A stretch of DNA of 38,950 nt from Amycolatopsis orientalis DSM 43388 (GTDB taxonomy: Bacteria; Actinomycetota; Actinomycetes; Mycobacteriales; Pseudonocardiaceae), in the NCBI RefSeq assembly GCF_000411975.1, contig NZ_ASXG01000159.1, forward strand, positions 1 to 38,950. The letters are read 5' to 3'. The position numbers were made by a program, and so were the translations under genes. The notes below the pieces were generated by a model. It was not told where the DNA came from. It did no database searches and saw nothing but the letters and a program-made list of their open reading frames with translations. Shown here piece by piece: positions 7,284 to 15,299 of the stretch (positions are counted from its first letter, which is position 1; each line of letters starts with the position of its first letter).

Positions 7284-8603
7284 ATGACGCCCCCGCACAA
7301 CTACCTTGCGGTGATCAAGGTCGTCGGCATCGGCGGCGGCGGCGTGAACGCCGTGAACCGGATGATCGAGGTCGGCCTCAAGGGTGTCGAGTTCATCGCG
7401 GTGAACACCGACGCGCAGGCACTGCTCATGTCCGACGCCGACGTCAAGCTCGACATCGGCCGGGAACTGACCCGCGGACTCGGCGCCGGAGCCGCCCCCG
7501 AGGTGGGGCAGAAGGCGGCCGAGGACCACCGCGAGGAGATCGAAGAGGTCATCAAGGGCGCCGACATGGTGTTCGTGACCGCCGGCGAGGGCGGCGGCAC
7601 CGGCACCGGCGGCGCGCCGGTCGTCGCGCAGATCGCCCGCAAGCTCGGCGCGCTCACGATCGGCGTGGTGACCCGCCCGTTCACCTTCGAGGGCAAACGC
7701 CGCGGCAAGCAGGCCGAAGAGGGCATCCAGCAGCTGCGCAACGAATGCGACACGCTGATCGTGATCCCGAACGACCGGCTGCTGCAGCTCGGCGACATCG
7801 GCGTGTCCCTGATGGACGCGTTCCGCTCCGCCGACGAGGTGCTGCTGTCCGGTGTCCAGGGCATCACCGACCTGATCACCACTCCCGGCCTGATCAACCT
7901 GGACTTCGCCGACGTCAAGAGCGTCATGTCCGGTGCGGGCTCCGCGCTGATGGGCATCGGCTCCGCGCGCGGCGAAGGACGGGCGATACAGGCCGCGGAG
8001 AAGGCGATCAACTCGCCGCTGCTGGAAGCGTCGATGGACGGGGCGCACGGCGCGCTGCTGTCCATCGCGGGCGGATCGGACCTCGGCCTGTTCGAGATCA
8101 ACGAGGCCGCGTCGCTCGTGCAGGAATCGGCGCACCCGGACGCGAACATCATCTTCGGGACGATCATCGACGACTCGCTCGGCGACGAGGTCCGCGTCAC
8201 GGTGATCGCGGCCGGGTTCGACGCCGGCGCGCCCACCCACAAGAAACTCGACCCGCCCGCGTTCGGCGGCAAGCAGGGCAACGGCACCGCGTCCGCGTCG
8301 GCGGGCCAGGTCGGCGGCGGCGGTCCCGCCCCGCAGACCCCGCCGCAGAGCGGAGCCACCCCGGTGCCCCCGGCGGGCAATTCCGGCTACCCGGTCGCCC
8401 CGCCGCGCACCCCGCCGTCGGGATTGGCGCAGCCGGGCGCCAGCACTCCGCCGGGCGGCCTCCCTCAGCCGGGCGGCGGCTCCCGGGGCTATTCGCCGAT
8501 CGGCTCGAATTCGGCGACGGGCGGTCTGCCGAGCCGCCCGACGACGGTGCACGACGACCCGACCGACGACGACGTGGACGTGCCGCCGTTCATGCGGCGC
8601 TGA
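7284..8603 (+). CDS. ftsZ: Cell division GTPase FtsZ
   Basis: This 439-aa tubulin-like GTPase polymerises into the Z ring at the septum. The GTP-binding signature GGGTGTG is at residues 103-109, with 'VVGIGGGGVNAVNRMI' near the N-terminus. The catalytic T7 loop is 'GLINLDFADVKSVM'. A Pro/Gly-rich linker (about 315-425) leads to an acidic tail 'DDDVDVPPFMRR', the peptide that binds SepF and other partners. ATG at 7284 follows a weak AGGAAGG. Unlike the usual actinobacterial order there is no ftsQ directly upstream. sepF and divIVA, its partner genes, follow downstream. Confidence 0.98.
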   Translation: MTPPHNYLAVIKVVGIGGGGVNAVNRMIEVGLKGVEFIAVNTDAQALLMSDADVKLDIGRELTRGLGAGAAPEVGQKAAEDHREEIEEVIKGADMVFVTAGEGGGTGTGGAPVVAQIARKLGALTIGVVTRPFTFEGKRRGKQAEEGIQQLRNECDTLIVIPNDRLLQLGDIGVSLMDAFRSADEVLLSGVQGITDLITTPGLINLDFADVKSVMSGAGSALMGIGSARGEGRAIQAAEKAINSPLLEASMDGAHGALLSIAGGSDLGLFEINEAASLVQESAHPDANIIFGTIIDDSLGDEVRVTVIAAGFDAGAPTHKKLDPPAFGGKQGNGTASASAGQVGGGGPAPQTPPQSGATPVPPAGNSGYPVAPPRTPPSGLAQPGASTPPGGLPQPGGGSRGYSPIGSNSATGGLPSRPTTVHDDPTDDDVDVPPFMRR

Positions 8604-8614
8604 CCCAGGTTTCC

Positions 8615-8655
8615 CGGCAACGGCCGTCCCGACGCGTTCGGGGCGGCCGTTGCCG
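8615..8655 (+). terminator. Terminator hairpin after ftsZ
   Basis: The arms at 8615-8630 and 8641-8655 pair along about 15 bp with one bulge (CGGCAACGGCCG with CGGCCGTTGCCG), 11 nt after the ftsZ stop. This is a strong GC-rich intrinsic terminator candidate without a U tract. Confidence 0.65.
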
Positions 8656-8679
8656 TATGTCCGGGTCCTGGTGAGCGGA

Positions 8680-8725
8680 CTCGTGAGTGCGGAAGCCGGT
8701 TAGAACCGGCTTCCGCACTCACGAG
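8680..8725. repeat. 46-bp perfect inverted repeat between ftsZ and pgeF
   Basis: Two 22-nt arms (8680-8701 and 8704-8725) are exact reverse complements, separated only by AG. The first half of the arm reads CTCGTGAGTGCGG. It may act as a second, bidirectional terminator for ftsZ or be a dispersed palindromic element. Perfect pairing over 22 bp is longer than needed for termination. Confidence 0.75.
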
Positions 8726-8768
8726 GCTCGGGCGGGGCGGCCGCCGCGGTTTTTGGCAGGATGACGGG

Positions 8769-9482
8769 GTGCGAGTACGACGAGTGGTCACGACCAGGGC
8801 GGGCGGGGCTTCCCGGCCGCCGTACGAGAGTTTCAACCTCGGCGACCACGTCGGCGACGACGCGGGCGACGTCTACGCCAACCGCAAGCGGCTGGCGTCC
8901 GAGCTCGGCCTCGCCGAGGACAAGCTGGCCTGGATGGAGCAGGTGCACGGCCGCACCGTGACCGTCGTGGACGGCACCGAGACCTCCGCCGCCGAAGCCA
9001 CCGACGCGCTGGTCACCGACCGGCCGGGCGTCGCGCTCGTGGTGCTGGTCGCGGACTGCGTTCCGGTGCTCATGGCGGATCCGGAAGCGGGCGTCGTCGC
9101 CGCGGTGCACGCCGGCCGGGTCGGCGCGCGCGTCGGCGTGGTGCCCGCCGCGCTGGAGGCGATGCGCGGACTCGGCGCCGAACCGGGCCGGGTCGAGGCC
9201 TTGCTGGGCCCGGCGATTTGCGGCGACTGCTACGAGGTCCCGGCCGCGATGGCCGCGGACGTCGAGAAGCATCTGCCCGGCAGCGCCTGCAAAACGCGCA
9301 AGGGCACGGCCGGCCTGGACCTCCGCGCCGGGCTCTGGCAGCAGCTGGCCGCCCTCGGCGTCGGACGCGTCGGCGCGGACCCGCGGTGCACGGCGGAAGA
9401 CAAGACGCTGTTCAGCTTCCGCCGCGACGGCACCACCGGCCGGATCGCCGGCATCACCTGGCTGGAAGAGGAGCGGGCGTGA
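8769..9482 (+). CDS. pgeF: Peptidoglycan editing factor PgeF (YfiH, laccase-domain protein)
   Basis: This 237-aa protein of the Cu/Zn laccase-domain (DUF152) family has metal ligands His60 ('EQVHG'), Cys97 ('ADCVPVL') and His114 ('AVHAG'). In E. coli the homologue edits UDP-MurNAc precursors to remove wrongly incorporated serine; the older 'polyphenol oxidase' label describes the same family. GTG at 8769 sits 6 nt after a CAGGAT -10-like box, so a leaderless transcript is likely. It overlaps the following yggS-family gene in GTGA and keeps the position it has in the actinobacterial division cluster (Rv2149c equivalent). Confidence 0.92.
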   Translation: MRVRRVVTTRAGGASRPPYESFNLGDHVGDDAGDVYANRKRLASELGLAEDKLAWMEQVHGRTVTVVDGTETSAAEATDALVTDRPGVALVVLVADCVPVLMADPEAGVVAAVHAGRVGARVGVVPAALEAMRGLGAEPGRVEALLGPAICGDCYEVPAAMAADVEKHLPGSACKTRKGTAGLDLRAGLWQQLAALGVGRVGADPRCTAEDKTLFSFRRDGTTGRIAGITWLEEERA

Positions 9483-10222
9483 CCGAGGACCCGGAGGAGA
9501 AGCGGCGGGCGGAGCTGGCGGCGTCGCTGGCCGCGCTCGAGGAGCGCATCGCCAACGCCTGCGCGGCGGCCGGCCGGTCCCGCGACGAGGTGCGCTTGCT
9601 GGGCGTCACCAAGACTTTCCCGGCTGCCGACGCCGCGTTGCTGACCGACCTCGGGCTGCTGAACCTCGCGGAGAACCGCGACCAGGAAGCCGGTCCGAAG
9701 GCGGCCGAGGTCGCGCAGCTGCGCCCGGACGCCGCGCCGCGCTGGCACATGGTCGGGCGGCTGCAGCGGAACAAGGCGCGGTCGGTCGTGCGCTGGGCGG
9801 CCGAAGTCCAGTCGGTCGACTCCGTGCGGCTCGCCGACGCGCTCGCCCGCGCGGTCGCGTCCGCGCAGGAGGCCGGGGAACGGACCGGACCGCTCGACGT
9901 GCTGGTCCAGGTGAGCCTCGACGGCGACGTCGCGCGCGGCGGGATCCCGCTCGGCGAAGCCGACGCCCTCGCCGACCACATCGCCCACACGGGGGAGCTG
10001 CGACTGCGCGGCGTGATGGCCGTGGCCCCGTTGGGGGAAGACCCGGGCACGGCATTCGCCCGCCTGGCCCACGCTGCGGAAAGGGTCCGGGACCGGCATC
10101 CGGAAGCCGCTGACGTGTCCGCCGGAATGAGCCATGATCTGGACCAGGCGATCCGGCACGGCTCCACGTGTGTGCGTGTCGGAACCGCGTTGCTTGGCGG
10201 GCGCGGTTTAGCCTCGCCGTAG
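9479..10222 (+). CDS. yggS: YggS family PLP homeostasis protein
   Basis: This 247-aa single-domain alanine-racemase-fold protein carries PLP on Lys45 in 'LLGVTKTFP'. Other family landmarks are 'WHMVGRLQRNKAR' and the C-terminal 'SAGMSHDLDQAIRHGSTCVRVGTALLGGR'-type phosphate-binding stretch (about residues 213-241). Homologues have no racemase activity and keep free pyridoxal phosphate and amino-acid pools in balance. GTG at 9479 overlaps the pgeF stop. It lies upstream of sepF, as in mycobacteria (Rv2148c). A stem-loop in the 80-nt gap before sepF may adjust expression. Confidence 0.94.
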   Translation: MTEDPEEKRRAELAASLAALEERIANACAAAGRSRDEVRLLGVTKTFPAADAALLTDLGLLNLAENRDQEAGPKAAEVAQLRPDAAPRWHMVGRLQRNKARSVVRWAAEVQSVDSVRLADALARAVASAQEAGERTGPLDVLVQVSLDGDVARGGIPLGEADALADHIAHTGELRLRGVMAVAPLGEDPGTAFARLAHAAERVRDRHPEAADVSAGMSHDLDQAIRHGSTCVRVGTALLGGRGLASP

Positions 10223-10227
10223 GGAGT

Positions 10228-10263
10228 CCGCCCGGCGGTCACGTTTCGTGTCCGGCCGGGCGG
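10228..10263 (+). other. Stem-loop between yggS and sepF
   Basis: Nine-bp perfect arms CCGCCCGGC/GCCGGGCGG (10228-10236 and 10255-10263) enclose an 18-nt loop. It may be an attenuator, an RNA processing site or a partial terminator within the division operon. Confidence 0.45.
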
Positions 10264-10302
10264 GGCACAACGGTGCGGGAGCGGCAAGGGCTAGGGAGAG
10301 GC

Positions 10303-10875
10303 ATGAGCGCGCTGCAGAAGCTGAAGGCCTACTTCGGGATGGTGCCCGCGGACGAAGACGGCTACGACGACGGTTACGACGAGTACGACGACGGCTACGA
10401 CCAGCCGCTCGCGCGGACCCGGGCCCGCTACCGCGACGTGGAAGACAGCTACGACGAACCGGCCGCGCGCGTCCGGTCCCGGTCGATGGCGGCCGAGCCG
10501 GCGACGCACGGCGCGCTCGCGGTCGACCGCCAGCCGGAGCCGGTCGCCCGGCTGCGCCCGGTCGCCGAACCGGTCGCCGCGCCGGCGCGGGACCCGCTCA
10601 GCCGGATCACGACGCTGCACCCGACGAGCTACATCGAGGCGCGGGCGATCGGCGAGCACTACCGCGAGGGCATCCCGGTGATCATCAACCTCACCGAGAT
10701 GGACAACGCGGACGCCAAGCGGATCGTGGACTTCGCGGCGGGACTGGCGTTCGCCGTGCGGGGCTCGATGGACAAGGTCACCAACAAGGTGTTCCTTCTC
10801 TCACCGCCCGATGTGGACGTGACCGCCGAGGACCGCCGGCGGATCGCCGAGGGCGGATTGTTCCTGCGCGGGTGA
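10303..10875 (+). CDS. sepF: Cell division protein SepF
   Basis: This 190-aa protein tethers FtsZ to the membrane; in actinobacteria, which lack FtsA, it is the essential anchor. The N-terminal 'MSALQKLKAYFGMVP' is the amphipathic membrane-binding helix. An acidic Asp/Tyr-rich linker follows (about 18-60). The C-terminal SepF domain is at about 98-190 ('LHPTSYIEARAIGEHYREG', 'VIINLTEMDNADAKRIVDFAAGLAFAV'). ATG at 10303 follows AGGGAGAGG. The gene lies between yggS and yggT, as in M. tuberculosis (Rv2147c). Confidence 0.96.
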   Translation: MSALQKLKAYFGMVPADEDGYDDGYDEYDDGYDQPLARTRARYRDVEDSYDEPAARVRSRSMAAEPATHGALAVDRQPEPVARLRPVAEPVAAPARDPLSRITTLHPTSYIEARAIGEHYREGIPVIINLTEMDNADAKRIVDFAAGLAFAVRGSMDKVTNKVFLLSPPDVDVTAEDRRRIAEGGLFLRG

Positions 10876-10968
10876 ACGCCACCGGACCGCTGGGCGCAGC
10901 CAGACGTGATTTTGTCGACTATGTCGCCCTGGGAGCGGCTGGTCGCGCCCAATCCGGCCGTCCCCCGC

Positions 10969-10974
10969 TAGAGT
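10969..10974 (+). promoter_or_regulatory. -10 box of a leaderless yggT transcript
   Basis: TAGAGT lies 7 nt before the GTG at 10982, the spacing at which actinobacterial transcripts begin on the start codon itself. No good -35 box is seen. Confidence 0.45.
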
Positions 10975-10981
10975 GGTCGCC

Positions 10982-11263
10982 GTGAATGCTGTGTGGCTCG
11001 CGATCTGGTACGTGCTGTTTGCCTTCTGGCTGCTGCTCACGGCCCGGATCGTGGTCGAGCTCGTGCGGACTTTCGCACGGGAGTGGCGTCCCGCCGGAGG
11101 GGTTGCGGTGACGCTCGAGACCATCTACACAGTGACCGACCCGCCGGTGCGGTTGTTCCGCAGGATCATTCCGATGGTCCGGATCGGCGGCGTAGGACTG
11201 GACTTGTCGATTATGGTGCTGCTGTTGGTTGTGTTCTTCGCGATGCAACTGACACCCAGGTGA
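10982..11263 (+). CDS. YggT family membrane protein
   Basis: This 93-aa small membrane protein of the YggT/DUF552-neighbour family has two transmembrane helices ('AVWLAIWYVLFAFWLLLTARIVV' region, residues 3-27, and 'LDLSIMVLLLVVFFAMQL' near the C-terminus) and the family motif 'TDPPVRLFRRIIP' between them. It is conserved between sepF and divIVA (Rv2146c). Homologues have been linked to osmotic tolerance and division, but the mechanism is unknown. The GTG at 10982 is preferred over one at 10973 because a TAGAGT -10 box overlaps the earlier codon and fits leaderless initiation at 10982. Confidence 0.85.
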   Translation: MNAVWLAIWYVLFAFWLLLTARIVVELVRTFAREWRPAGGVAVTLETIYTVTDPPVRLFRRIIPMVRIGGVGLDLSIMVLLLVVFFAMQLTPR

Positions 11264-11316
11264 TCGGGGAAAACCCGGGTGTGTCCTGCAGGCCATGGAG
11301 TGCGTGAGGTGATCTG

Positions 11317-12168
11317 ATGTCGTTGACCCCCGCTGACGTGCATAACGTCGCGTTCAGCAAGCCGCCCATCGGCAAGAGGGGCTACAACGAGGACGAGGTG
11401 GACGCGTTCCTCGACCTGGTGGAGACCGAGCTTGCCCGGTTGATCGAGGACAACAACGAGCTGCGGCAGCAGGTCGAGCAGCTCGACGCCGAGCTCGAGT
11501 CGACCCGCTCCGAGCTCGAGAACGCGAAGGTCGCCGGCCCGCCGCCGGGCCGCGACCCCGAGCCGTCGCGGCGGCTCTCCCCGGTTCCGCCGCCCGCTTC
11601 GGCGATGGAGCAGACCCAGGCGCACTCGATGGTCCCCGACAGCGGCGAGCCGAACGTCCAGGCCGCCAAGGTGCTCGGCCTGGCGCAGGAGATGGCCGAC
11701 CGGCTCACCGCCGAGGCGAAGACCGAGTCCGACGGGATGCTGGCGGAGGCGCGGACCAAGTCCGAGCAGCTGCTGTCCGACGCCCGGGCGAAGTCCGACT
11801 CGATGGTGAACGAGGCGCGCACCCGCGCCGAGACGATGCTGAACGACGCGCGCACGCGCGCCGAGACGCTGGAGCGCCAGGCGCGCGACAAGGCGACCAC
11901 CATGGAACGCGAGTCGCAGCGCAAGTACACCGAGACGATGAACAACCTGAACGCCGAAAAGGGCGCTCTGGGCAAGAAGATCGAAGAACTCCGCACGATC
12001 GAGCGCGAATACCGCACCCGGCTGCGCGGCTTCCTCGAATCCCAGCTGCGCGAGCTCGACGACCGCGGCTCCGCGGCCCCGGCGTCGGCGTCGTCCGGGT
12101 CGAGCCAGTCCTCGACCGGAAGCAGCGGCCAGGGCTACTCGTTCGGCCCGCGCGCCGAAGCCGGCTGA
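11317..12168 (+). CDS. divIVA: DivIVA/Wag31 polar growth protein
   Basis: This 283-aa coiled-coil scaffold marks the cell poles and directs tip growth and wall synthesis. The N-terminal DivIVA domain 'MSLTPADVHNVAFSKPPIGKR' followed by 'GYNEDEVDAFLDLVETELARL' holds the membrane-binding tip and first coiled coil (to about residue 70). A Pro-rich spacer (about 70-105) leads to a long second coiled coil (about 110-245) of near-repeats such as 'AKSDSMVNEARTRAETMLNDA', cut short here. A Ser/Gly tail ends it. ATG at 11317 follows GAGGTGA. Known Wag31 is phosphorylated on an N-terminal Thr by Ser/Thr kinases. Confidence 0.95.
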   Translation: MSLTPADVHNVAFSKPPIGKRGYNEDEVDAFLDLVETELARLIEDNNELRQQVEQLDAELESTRSELENAKVAGPPPGRDPEPSRRLSPVPPPASAMEQTQAHSMVPDSGEPNVQAAKVLGLAQEMADRLTAEAKTESDGMLAEARTKSEQLLSDARAKSDSMVNEARTRAETMLNDARTRAETLERQARDKATTMERESQRKYTETMNNLNAEKGALGKKIEELRTIEREYRTRLRGFLESQLRELDDRGSAAPASASSGSSQSSTGSSGQGYSFGPRAEAG

Positions 12169-12183
12169 CCCACTGCCGTACGC

Positions 12184-12217
12184 ACCCCGCCGGATGACCT
12201 TCCGACCCGGCGGGGTT
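12184..12217 (+). terminator. Terminator after divIVA
   Basis: The arms ACCCCGCCGG (12184-12193) and CCGGCGGGGT (12207-12216) are fully complementary, and TTT follows. It lies 15 nt after the divIVA stop and closes the division operon. Confidence 0.8.
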
Positions 12218-12308
12218 TCGGCGTGCCCGGATCCGGCACCGCCACGGTGGGGAACCGGCGGGGTACGCCGCGTGGGCGGGTCGCCTCCGGAAACCGGGCG
12301 GCCCGTGT

Positions 12309-12314
12309 TGTAAT
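12309..12314 (+). promoter_or_regulatory. -10 box before the Rv2144c-like gene
   Basis: TGTAAT ends 5 nt before the GTG at 12320, consistent with a leaderless transcript. The call rests on this box and its spacing only. Confidence 0.4.
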
Positions 12315-12319
12315 TCAGC

Positions 12320-12922
12320 GTGCTCTACATCGTCCTCCTTCTGGTGCTGGCGGCTCTCGGCCTGCTCGTCACGGCGCTCGTCACGGGCAGCTCGCTGTGG
12401 GCCTGGGTTTCCATCGGCCTGTCCGTGCTGGCCGGGCTGCTTCTGCTCGTCGACTGGCTGCGCCGGCGCAAGAGCGCGGACACCGAGGGCTCGGGTGCCG
12501 AAGACTCGGCGGAGGACGGGAAATCCGACGCGGAGAAGAAGGACGAGGCCGCCCCGGCCGAAGCGGACGCCGAGCAGACCGCGTTGCTCCCGGCGACGGG
12601 CGAGCTGGGCGATCCGGCGGACGTGCCGGAGCCGGAGGTCGAGGAGCCCGCCGCGGAAGCCGAGCCGAAGTCCGAGGCGAAGGCGGTGCGCGACACGCCG
12701 CCCGGGGTGGAGGAGACCACGCCGGAAGACCTCGAGGTGGTCAAGGACCTCGAGGACGAGGTCGTGGTCGTCGACGAGTACCCGCGCTACCACCTGGTGG
12801 ACTGCGGCTGGCTGTCCGGCCGCGACACGATCCCGATCGGCGTCGGCGAGGCGCGGCAGCTCGGCTTCACGCCGTGCGCGCGGTGCGGCCCGGACGCGGT
12901 GCTGGCAGCTGCCCACCGCTGA
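12320..12922 (+). CDS. Rv2144c-like membrane protein with C-terminal Cys motif
   Basis: This 200-aa protein has two N-terminal transmembrane helices (about 2-21 and 26-44), a strongly acidic, Glu/Ala-rich linker (about 50-150) and a conserved C-terminal module with His158, Cys162, Cys186 and Cys189 ('DCGWLSGRDTIPIG...FTPCARCGP'). The four residues could bind zinc. Its place directly after divIVA matches Rv2144c in M. tuberculosis, so it may be a polar growth or division accessory, although no function is known to me. The last 56 bp overlap the end of the convergent ArsR-type gene. Confidence 0.8.
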   Translation: MLYIVLLLVLAALGLLVTALVTGSSLWAWVSIGLSVLAGLLLLVDWLRRRKSADTEGSGAEDSAEDGKSDAEKKDEAAPAEADAEQTALLPATGELGDPADVPEPEVEEPAAEAEPKSEAKAVRDTPPGVEETTPEDLEVVKDLEDEVVVVDEYPRYHLVDCGWLSGRDTIPIGVGEARQLGFTPCARCGPDAVLAAAHR

Positions 12923-13655
12923 CGCCCAGCACCTCTTCGAGCATCCTCGCGCCGGCATCGGTGAGCTGCACCGCTCGATGCGCCTTTGCCCGCGACCGCA
13001 GCCAGCCCGCGTCCATGAACCGTCGCGTGACCGCCGCGCCCAGGGCTCCGGCGAGGTGATGCCGCTGCTCTGTCCAATCCAGACAGAACCGCAGCAGCGG
13101 CCGGCGGCTCTTCGCGGCGGCCGCGACATCCACGCCCAACGCCCCGAACACCTCGTCCGCGGCTGGTCCCAGCACGTACGGATGTTCTTGCAGCTGCGAG
13201 GAAATCCGGTCCCCGGGACGCCGTTGCGTCGTCGGGTCACCGTCCACAGTGGCCAGTGCGCCGCGGTCCAGCAACGCCGCCGTGACGGTCACGCCGAGTC
13301 GTCCGGCGACGTGGTCGTAGCACAATCTCGCGGTGCGCAAGGCTTCCGCGCGGGTGCCTTCCCGCAGGGACCGGACCGGACGCGCGGGGGAGTGCCGGGC
13401 GAGTGCTTCCAGCAGCTCCGGGGCCGCGCCGGCGATGCGGTAGAACCGGTGCCGGCCGGATTTTTCCGCGGTCACGAGCCCCGCCGCGAGCAGTTTCGAC
13501 AGGTGCGCGCTCACGCCCTGCGCGGTCAGCCCCGCTTCGCCGGCCAGCACCGACGCGGCCAGCGACCGCCCGTCCGCGAGGGCCATCAGCACGCGGACCC
13601 GCGCCGGATCGGCGAACAGGGCGGCGGTGCGCGCGATGTCGGCGTCTCCTTCCAT
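12867..13655 (-). CDS. ArsR-type winged-helix transcriptional regulator
   Basis: This 262-aa regulator has an N-terminal winged helix ('FADPARVRVLMALADGRSL', 'LTAQGVSAHLSKLLAAGLV', 'KSGRHRFYRIA', residues 10-85) and a longer C-terminal domain with 'ARLCYDHVAGRLGV' and 'RRPLLRFCLDWTEQRHHLAGALGAA'. No classical ArsR metal-binding CxC motif is seen in the recognition helix, so it may sense a small molecule. It diverges from an MFS exporter across a 64-nt gap with a palindrome (13679-13696), which makes it the probable repressor of that exporter. A paralog is encoded at 21762-22457. Its 3' end overlaps the convergent gene by 56 bp. Confidence 0.88.
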   Translation of the reverse strand: MEGDADIARTAALFADPARVRVLMALADGRSLAASVLAGEAGLTAQGVSAHLSKLLAAGLVTAEKSGRHRFYRIAGAAPELLEALARHSPARPVRSLREGTRAEALRTARLCYDHVAGRLGVTVTAALLDRGALATVDGDPTTQRRPGDRISSQLQEHPYVLGPAADEVFGALGVDVAAAAKSRRPLLRFCLDWTEQRHHLAGALGAAVTRRFMDAGWLRSRAKAHRAVQLTDAGARMLEEVLGVSGGQLPAPRPGRTARTA

Positions 13656-13678
13656 GCCTCCAGCATGCCCCCGGCACA

Positions 13679-13696
13679 CTTCCACCGCGACGGAAG
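13679..13696. promoter_or_regulatory. Palindrome between ArsR-type regulator and MFS gene
   Basis: CTTCCACCGCGACGGAAG has 14 of 18 symmetric positions. It is matched in 14 of 18 positions by CTTCGGCCGCGGCCGAAG at 21721-21738, upstream of the paralogous regulator. Flanking TCCAGCA (13659-13665) and TGCTGGA (13710-13716) form an outer inverted repeat. It is a candidate operator for autoregulation and exporter control. Confidence 0.5.
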
Positions 13697-13719
13697 CGTT
13701 CCCGGTGTCTGCTGGAGCC

Positions 13720-15069
13720 ATGCGCACCGCGATCTTGTTCACCATGTGCGCCGGGATGTTCCTGGTGCAGCTCGACGTCACCGTCGTCAACGTCGCCCTG
13801 CCGACCCTCGGGAGCGAACTGCACGCCGACGTGCCGCAGCTGCAGTGGGTGGTGGTCGGCTATTCGGTGGTCCTCGCCGCGTTGCTGCTGACCGGGGGAG
13901 CGCTCGGCGACGTCCTCGGGCACCGCGGCGTGGTGCTCGCCGGGCTGGCCGTGTTCGGGGTCGCGTCGGCGGCGTGCGGGCTGGCGCAGTCGGCGGGGTG
14001 GCTCGTCGCGGGCCGCGCGGTGCAGGGCATTGGGGCGGCGTTGTTGCTGCCGGGCACGATGGCGGTCATCACCGGGACGTTCCCCGGCCGGACGGAACGC
14101 GCCCGCGCACTCGGAATCTGGGCCGGGGTTTCGGCGCTCGCGCTGCCTGCCGGGCCGTTGCTGGGCGGGATTCTCGTGCAGGCCGCCGGATGGCGGCCGG
14201 TGTTCTGGCTGAACGTCCCGATCGTCGCGGCGGCGGCCGTCGCGACTCGCCGGCTGGTGCCGCCGGACGTCCGGAAACCCGCCCGCGTGGACCTTCCCGG
14301 GGCGGCGACGGCGGCGCTGGCGCTCGGCTCCGGGGTGTACGCGGTGATCGCGAAGACCCCGTGGGCCGGGGTGCTCGCGGTCGCCGCGGCGGTGACGTTC
14401 GTGCTGGTGGAACGGCGGGCGGCCGAGCCGATGCTGCCGCTGTCCCTGCTGCGGTCCCGGCAGACGGCGGGCGCGAACCTGGTGTCGGCGGCGATGAACT
14501 TCGTCGGCCTCGGTTCGGTGCTCGTGTTCACCCTCTACCTGCAGGACGTGCTCAAAGCGGGCCCGATCGCCGCCGGGGTCGCCCTGCTGCCGATGTTCGT
14601 CCCGCTCGTGCTGCTCGGCCCGGTCACCGGACGGCTCACCGCGAAGTTCGGCCCGCGTCCGCAGATCCTGGCCGGGCTCGTGCTCGGCGCGGCGGCGATG
14701 CTGAACCTGCTGCGGATCGGACCCGGCAGCGGATACGGCACGCTGCTGCCGACGCTGCTGGTGCTCAGCGTCGGGATGGGGCTGCTGACCGCGGCTGTGG
14801 TGACCGCGGCGGTCTCCGACGCGCCGGGGGAGCGCGCGGGCATCGCGGGCGGGATCAACAACGCGGCCCGGCAGGCGGGCGGCGCGCTCGGCGTGGCGGT
14901 TTTCGGTGCGGTGGCGGGAGAACCGGCGGCACACGAGTCGTTCGTGCACGGCCTGCACCTGCTCGGCTTCGGCTCGGCCGGGCTGTGGCTGGCGGCCGCG
15001 GTGCTCGCGGCGGTCGCGGTGCACAGCCGGGGCAGGGAGAAAGCGAGTTGCGGCGACGAGTTAATCTGA
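13720..15069 (+). CDS. MFS drug exporter, DHA2-like
   Basis: This 449-aa membrane transporter is mostly hydrophobic with about 14 predicted helices. The N-terminal 'CAGMFLVQLDVTVVNVALPTL' carries the D-x-T-[IV]-V-N-[VI]-A-L-P signature of DHA2 proton-coupled drug exporters. Motif A appears as 'GGALGDVLGHRGVVLAG', and 'AARQAGGALGVAVFGA' is typical of the late helices. It probably expels a toxic compound or an antibiotic; the substrate is unknown. ATG at 13720 follows CTGGAG. Transcription diverges from the ArsR-type gene, which is its likely repressor. The ileS T-box starts within a few nucleotides of its stop. Confidence 0.9.
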   Translation: MRTAILFTMCAGMFLVQLDVTVVNVALPTLGSELHADVPQLQWVVVGYSVVLAALLLTGGALGDVLGHRGVVLAGLAVFGVASAACGLAQSAGWLVAGRAVQGIGAALLLPGTMAVITGTFPGRTERARALGIWAGVSALALPAGPLLGGILVQAAGWRPVFWLNVPIVAAAAVATRRLVPPDVRKPARVDLPGAATAALALGSGVYAVIAKTPWAGVLAVAAAVTFVLVERRAAEPMLPLSLLRSRQTAGANLVSAAMNFVGLGSVLVFTLYLQDVLKAGPIAAGVALLPMFVPLVLLGPVTGRLTAKFGPRPQILAGLVLGAAAMLNLLRIGPGSGYGTLLPTLLVLSVGMGLLTAAVVTAAVSDAPGERAGIAGGINNAARQAGGALGVAVFGAVAGEPAAHESFVHGLHLLGFGSAGLWLAAAVLAAVAVHSRGREKASCGDELI

Positions 15070-15076
15070 TGTCAGC

Positions 15077-15298
15077 AAGGCGTCGATCCGGCCATCACCG
15101 GGGAGCCTCCGGAAGAACCGGGCGCCAGGCGCCCCTAGTAGAACCGGACGGGTGCGGCCCGTGACAGCCGCGCAACGAGTGGCCCGGGAGCAGCGCGCCG
15201 GGCAAGCGGGGTGGTACCGCGTGACGCGCGAGCGTCTCGTCCCCGTGTGGGCGGCCGCCGGTCGTCCGTACGAGAGCGACGAACGCAAGGAGCACCCG
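15077..15298 (+). ncRNA. ileS T-box riboswitch (translational, short stem I)
   Basis: The region carries the specifier trinucleotide ATC at 15094-15096 in a loop ('GGCCATCACCGGGGAGCC') and the conserved T-box TGGTACCGCG at 15212-15221, which pairs with the acceptor end of uncharged tRNA-Ile. The layout matches actinobacterial translational T-boxes: no terminator, and AAGGAG at 15287-15292 just before the ileS ATG would be hidden or exposed by the switch. Uncharged tRNA-Ile should increase ileS translation. Confidence 0.9.
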
Positions 15299-15299
15299 G

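Noticed and set aside
12495..15164. An 889-aa plus-strand open frame
   Set aside because: It crosses three well-supported genes in other frames and has a low-complexity Arg/Gly/Ala composition.
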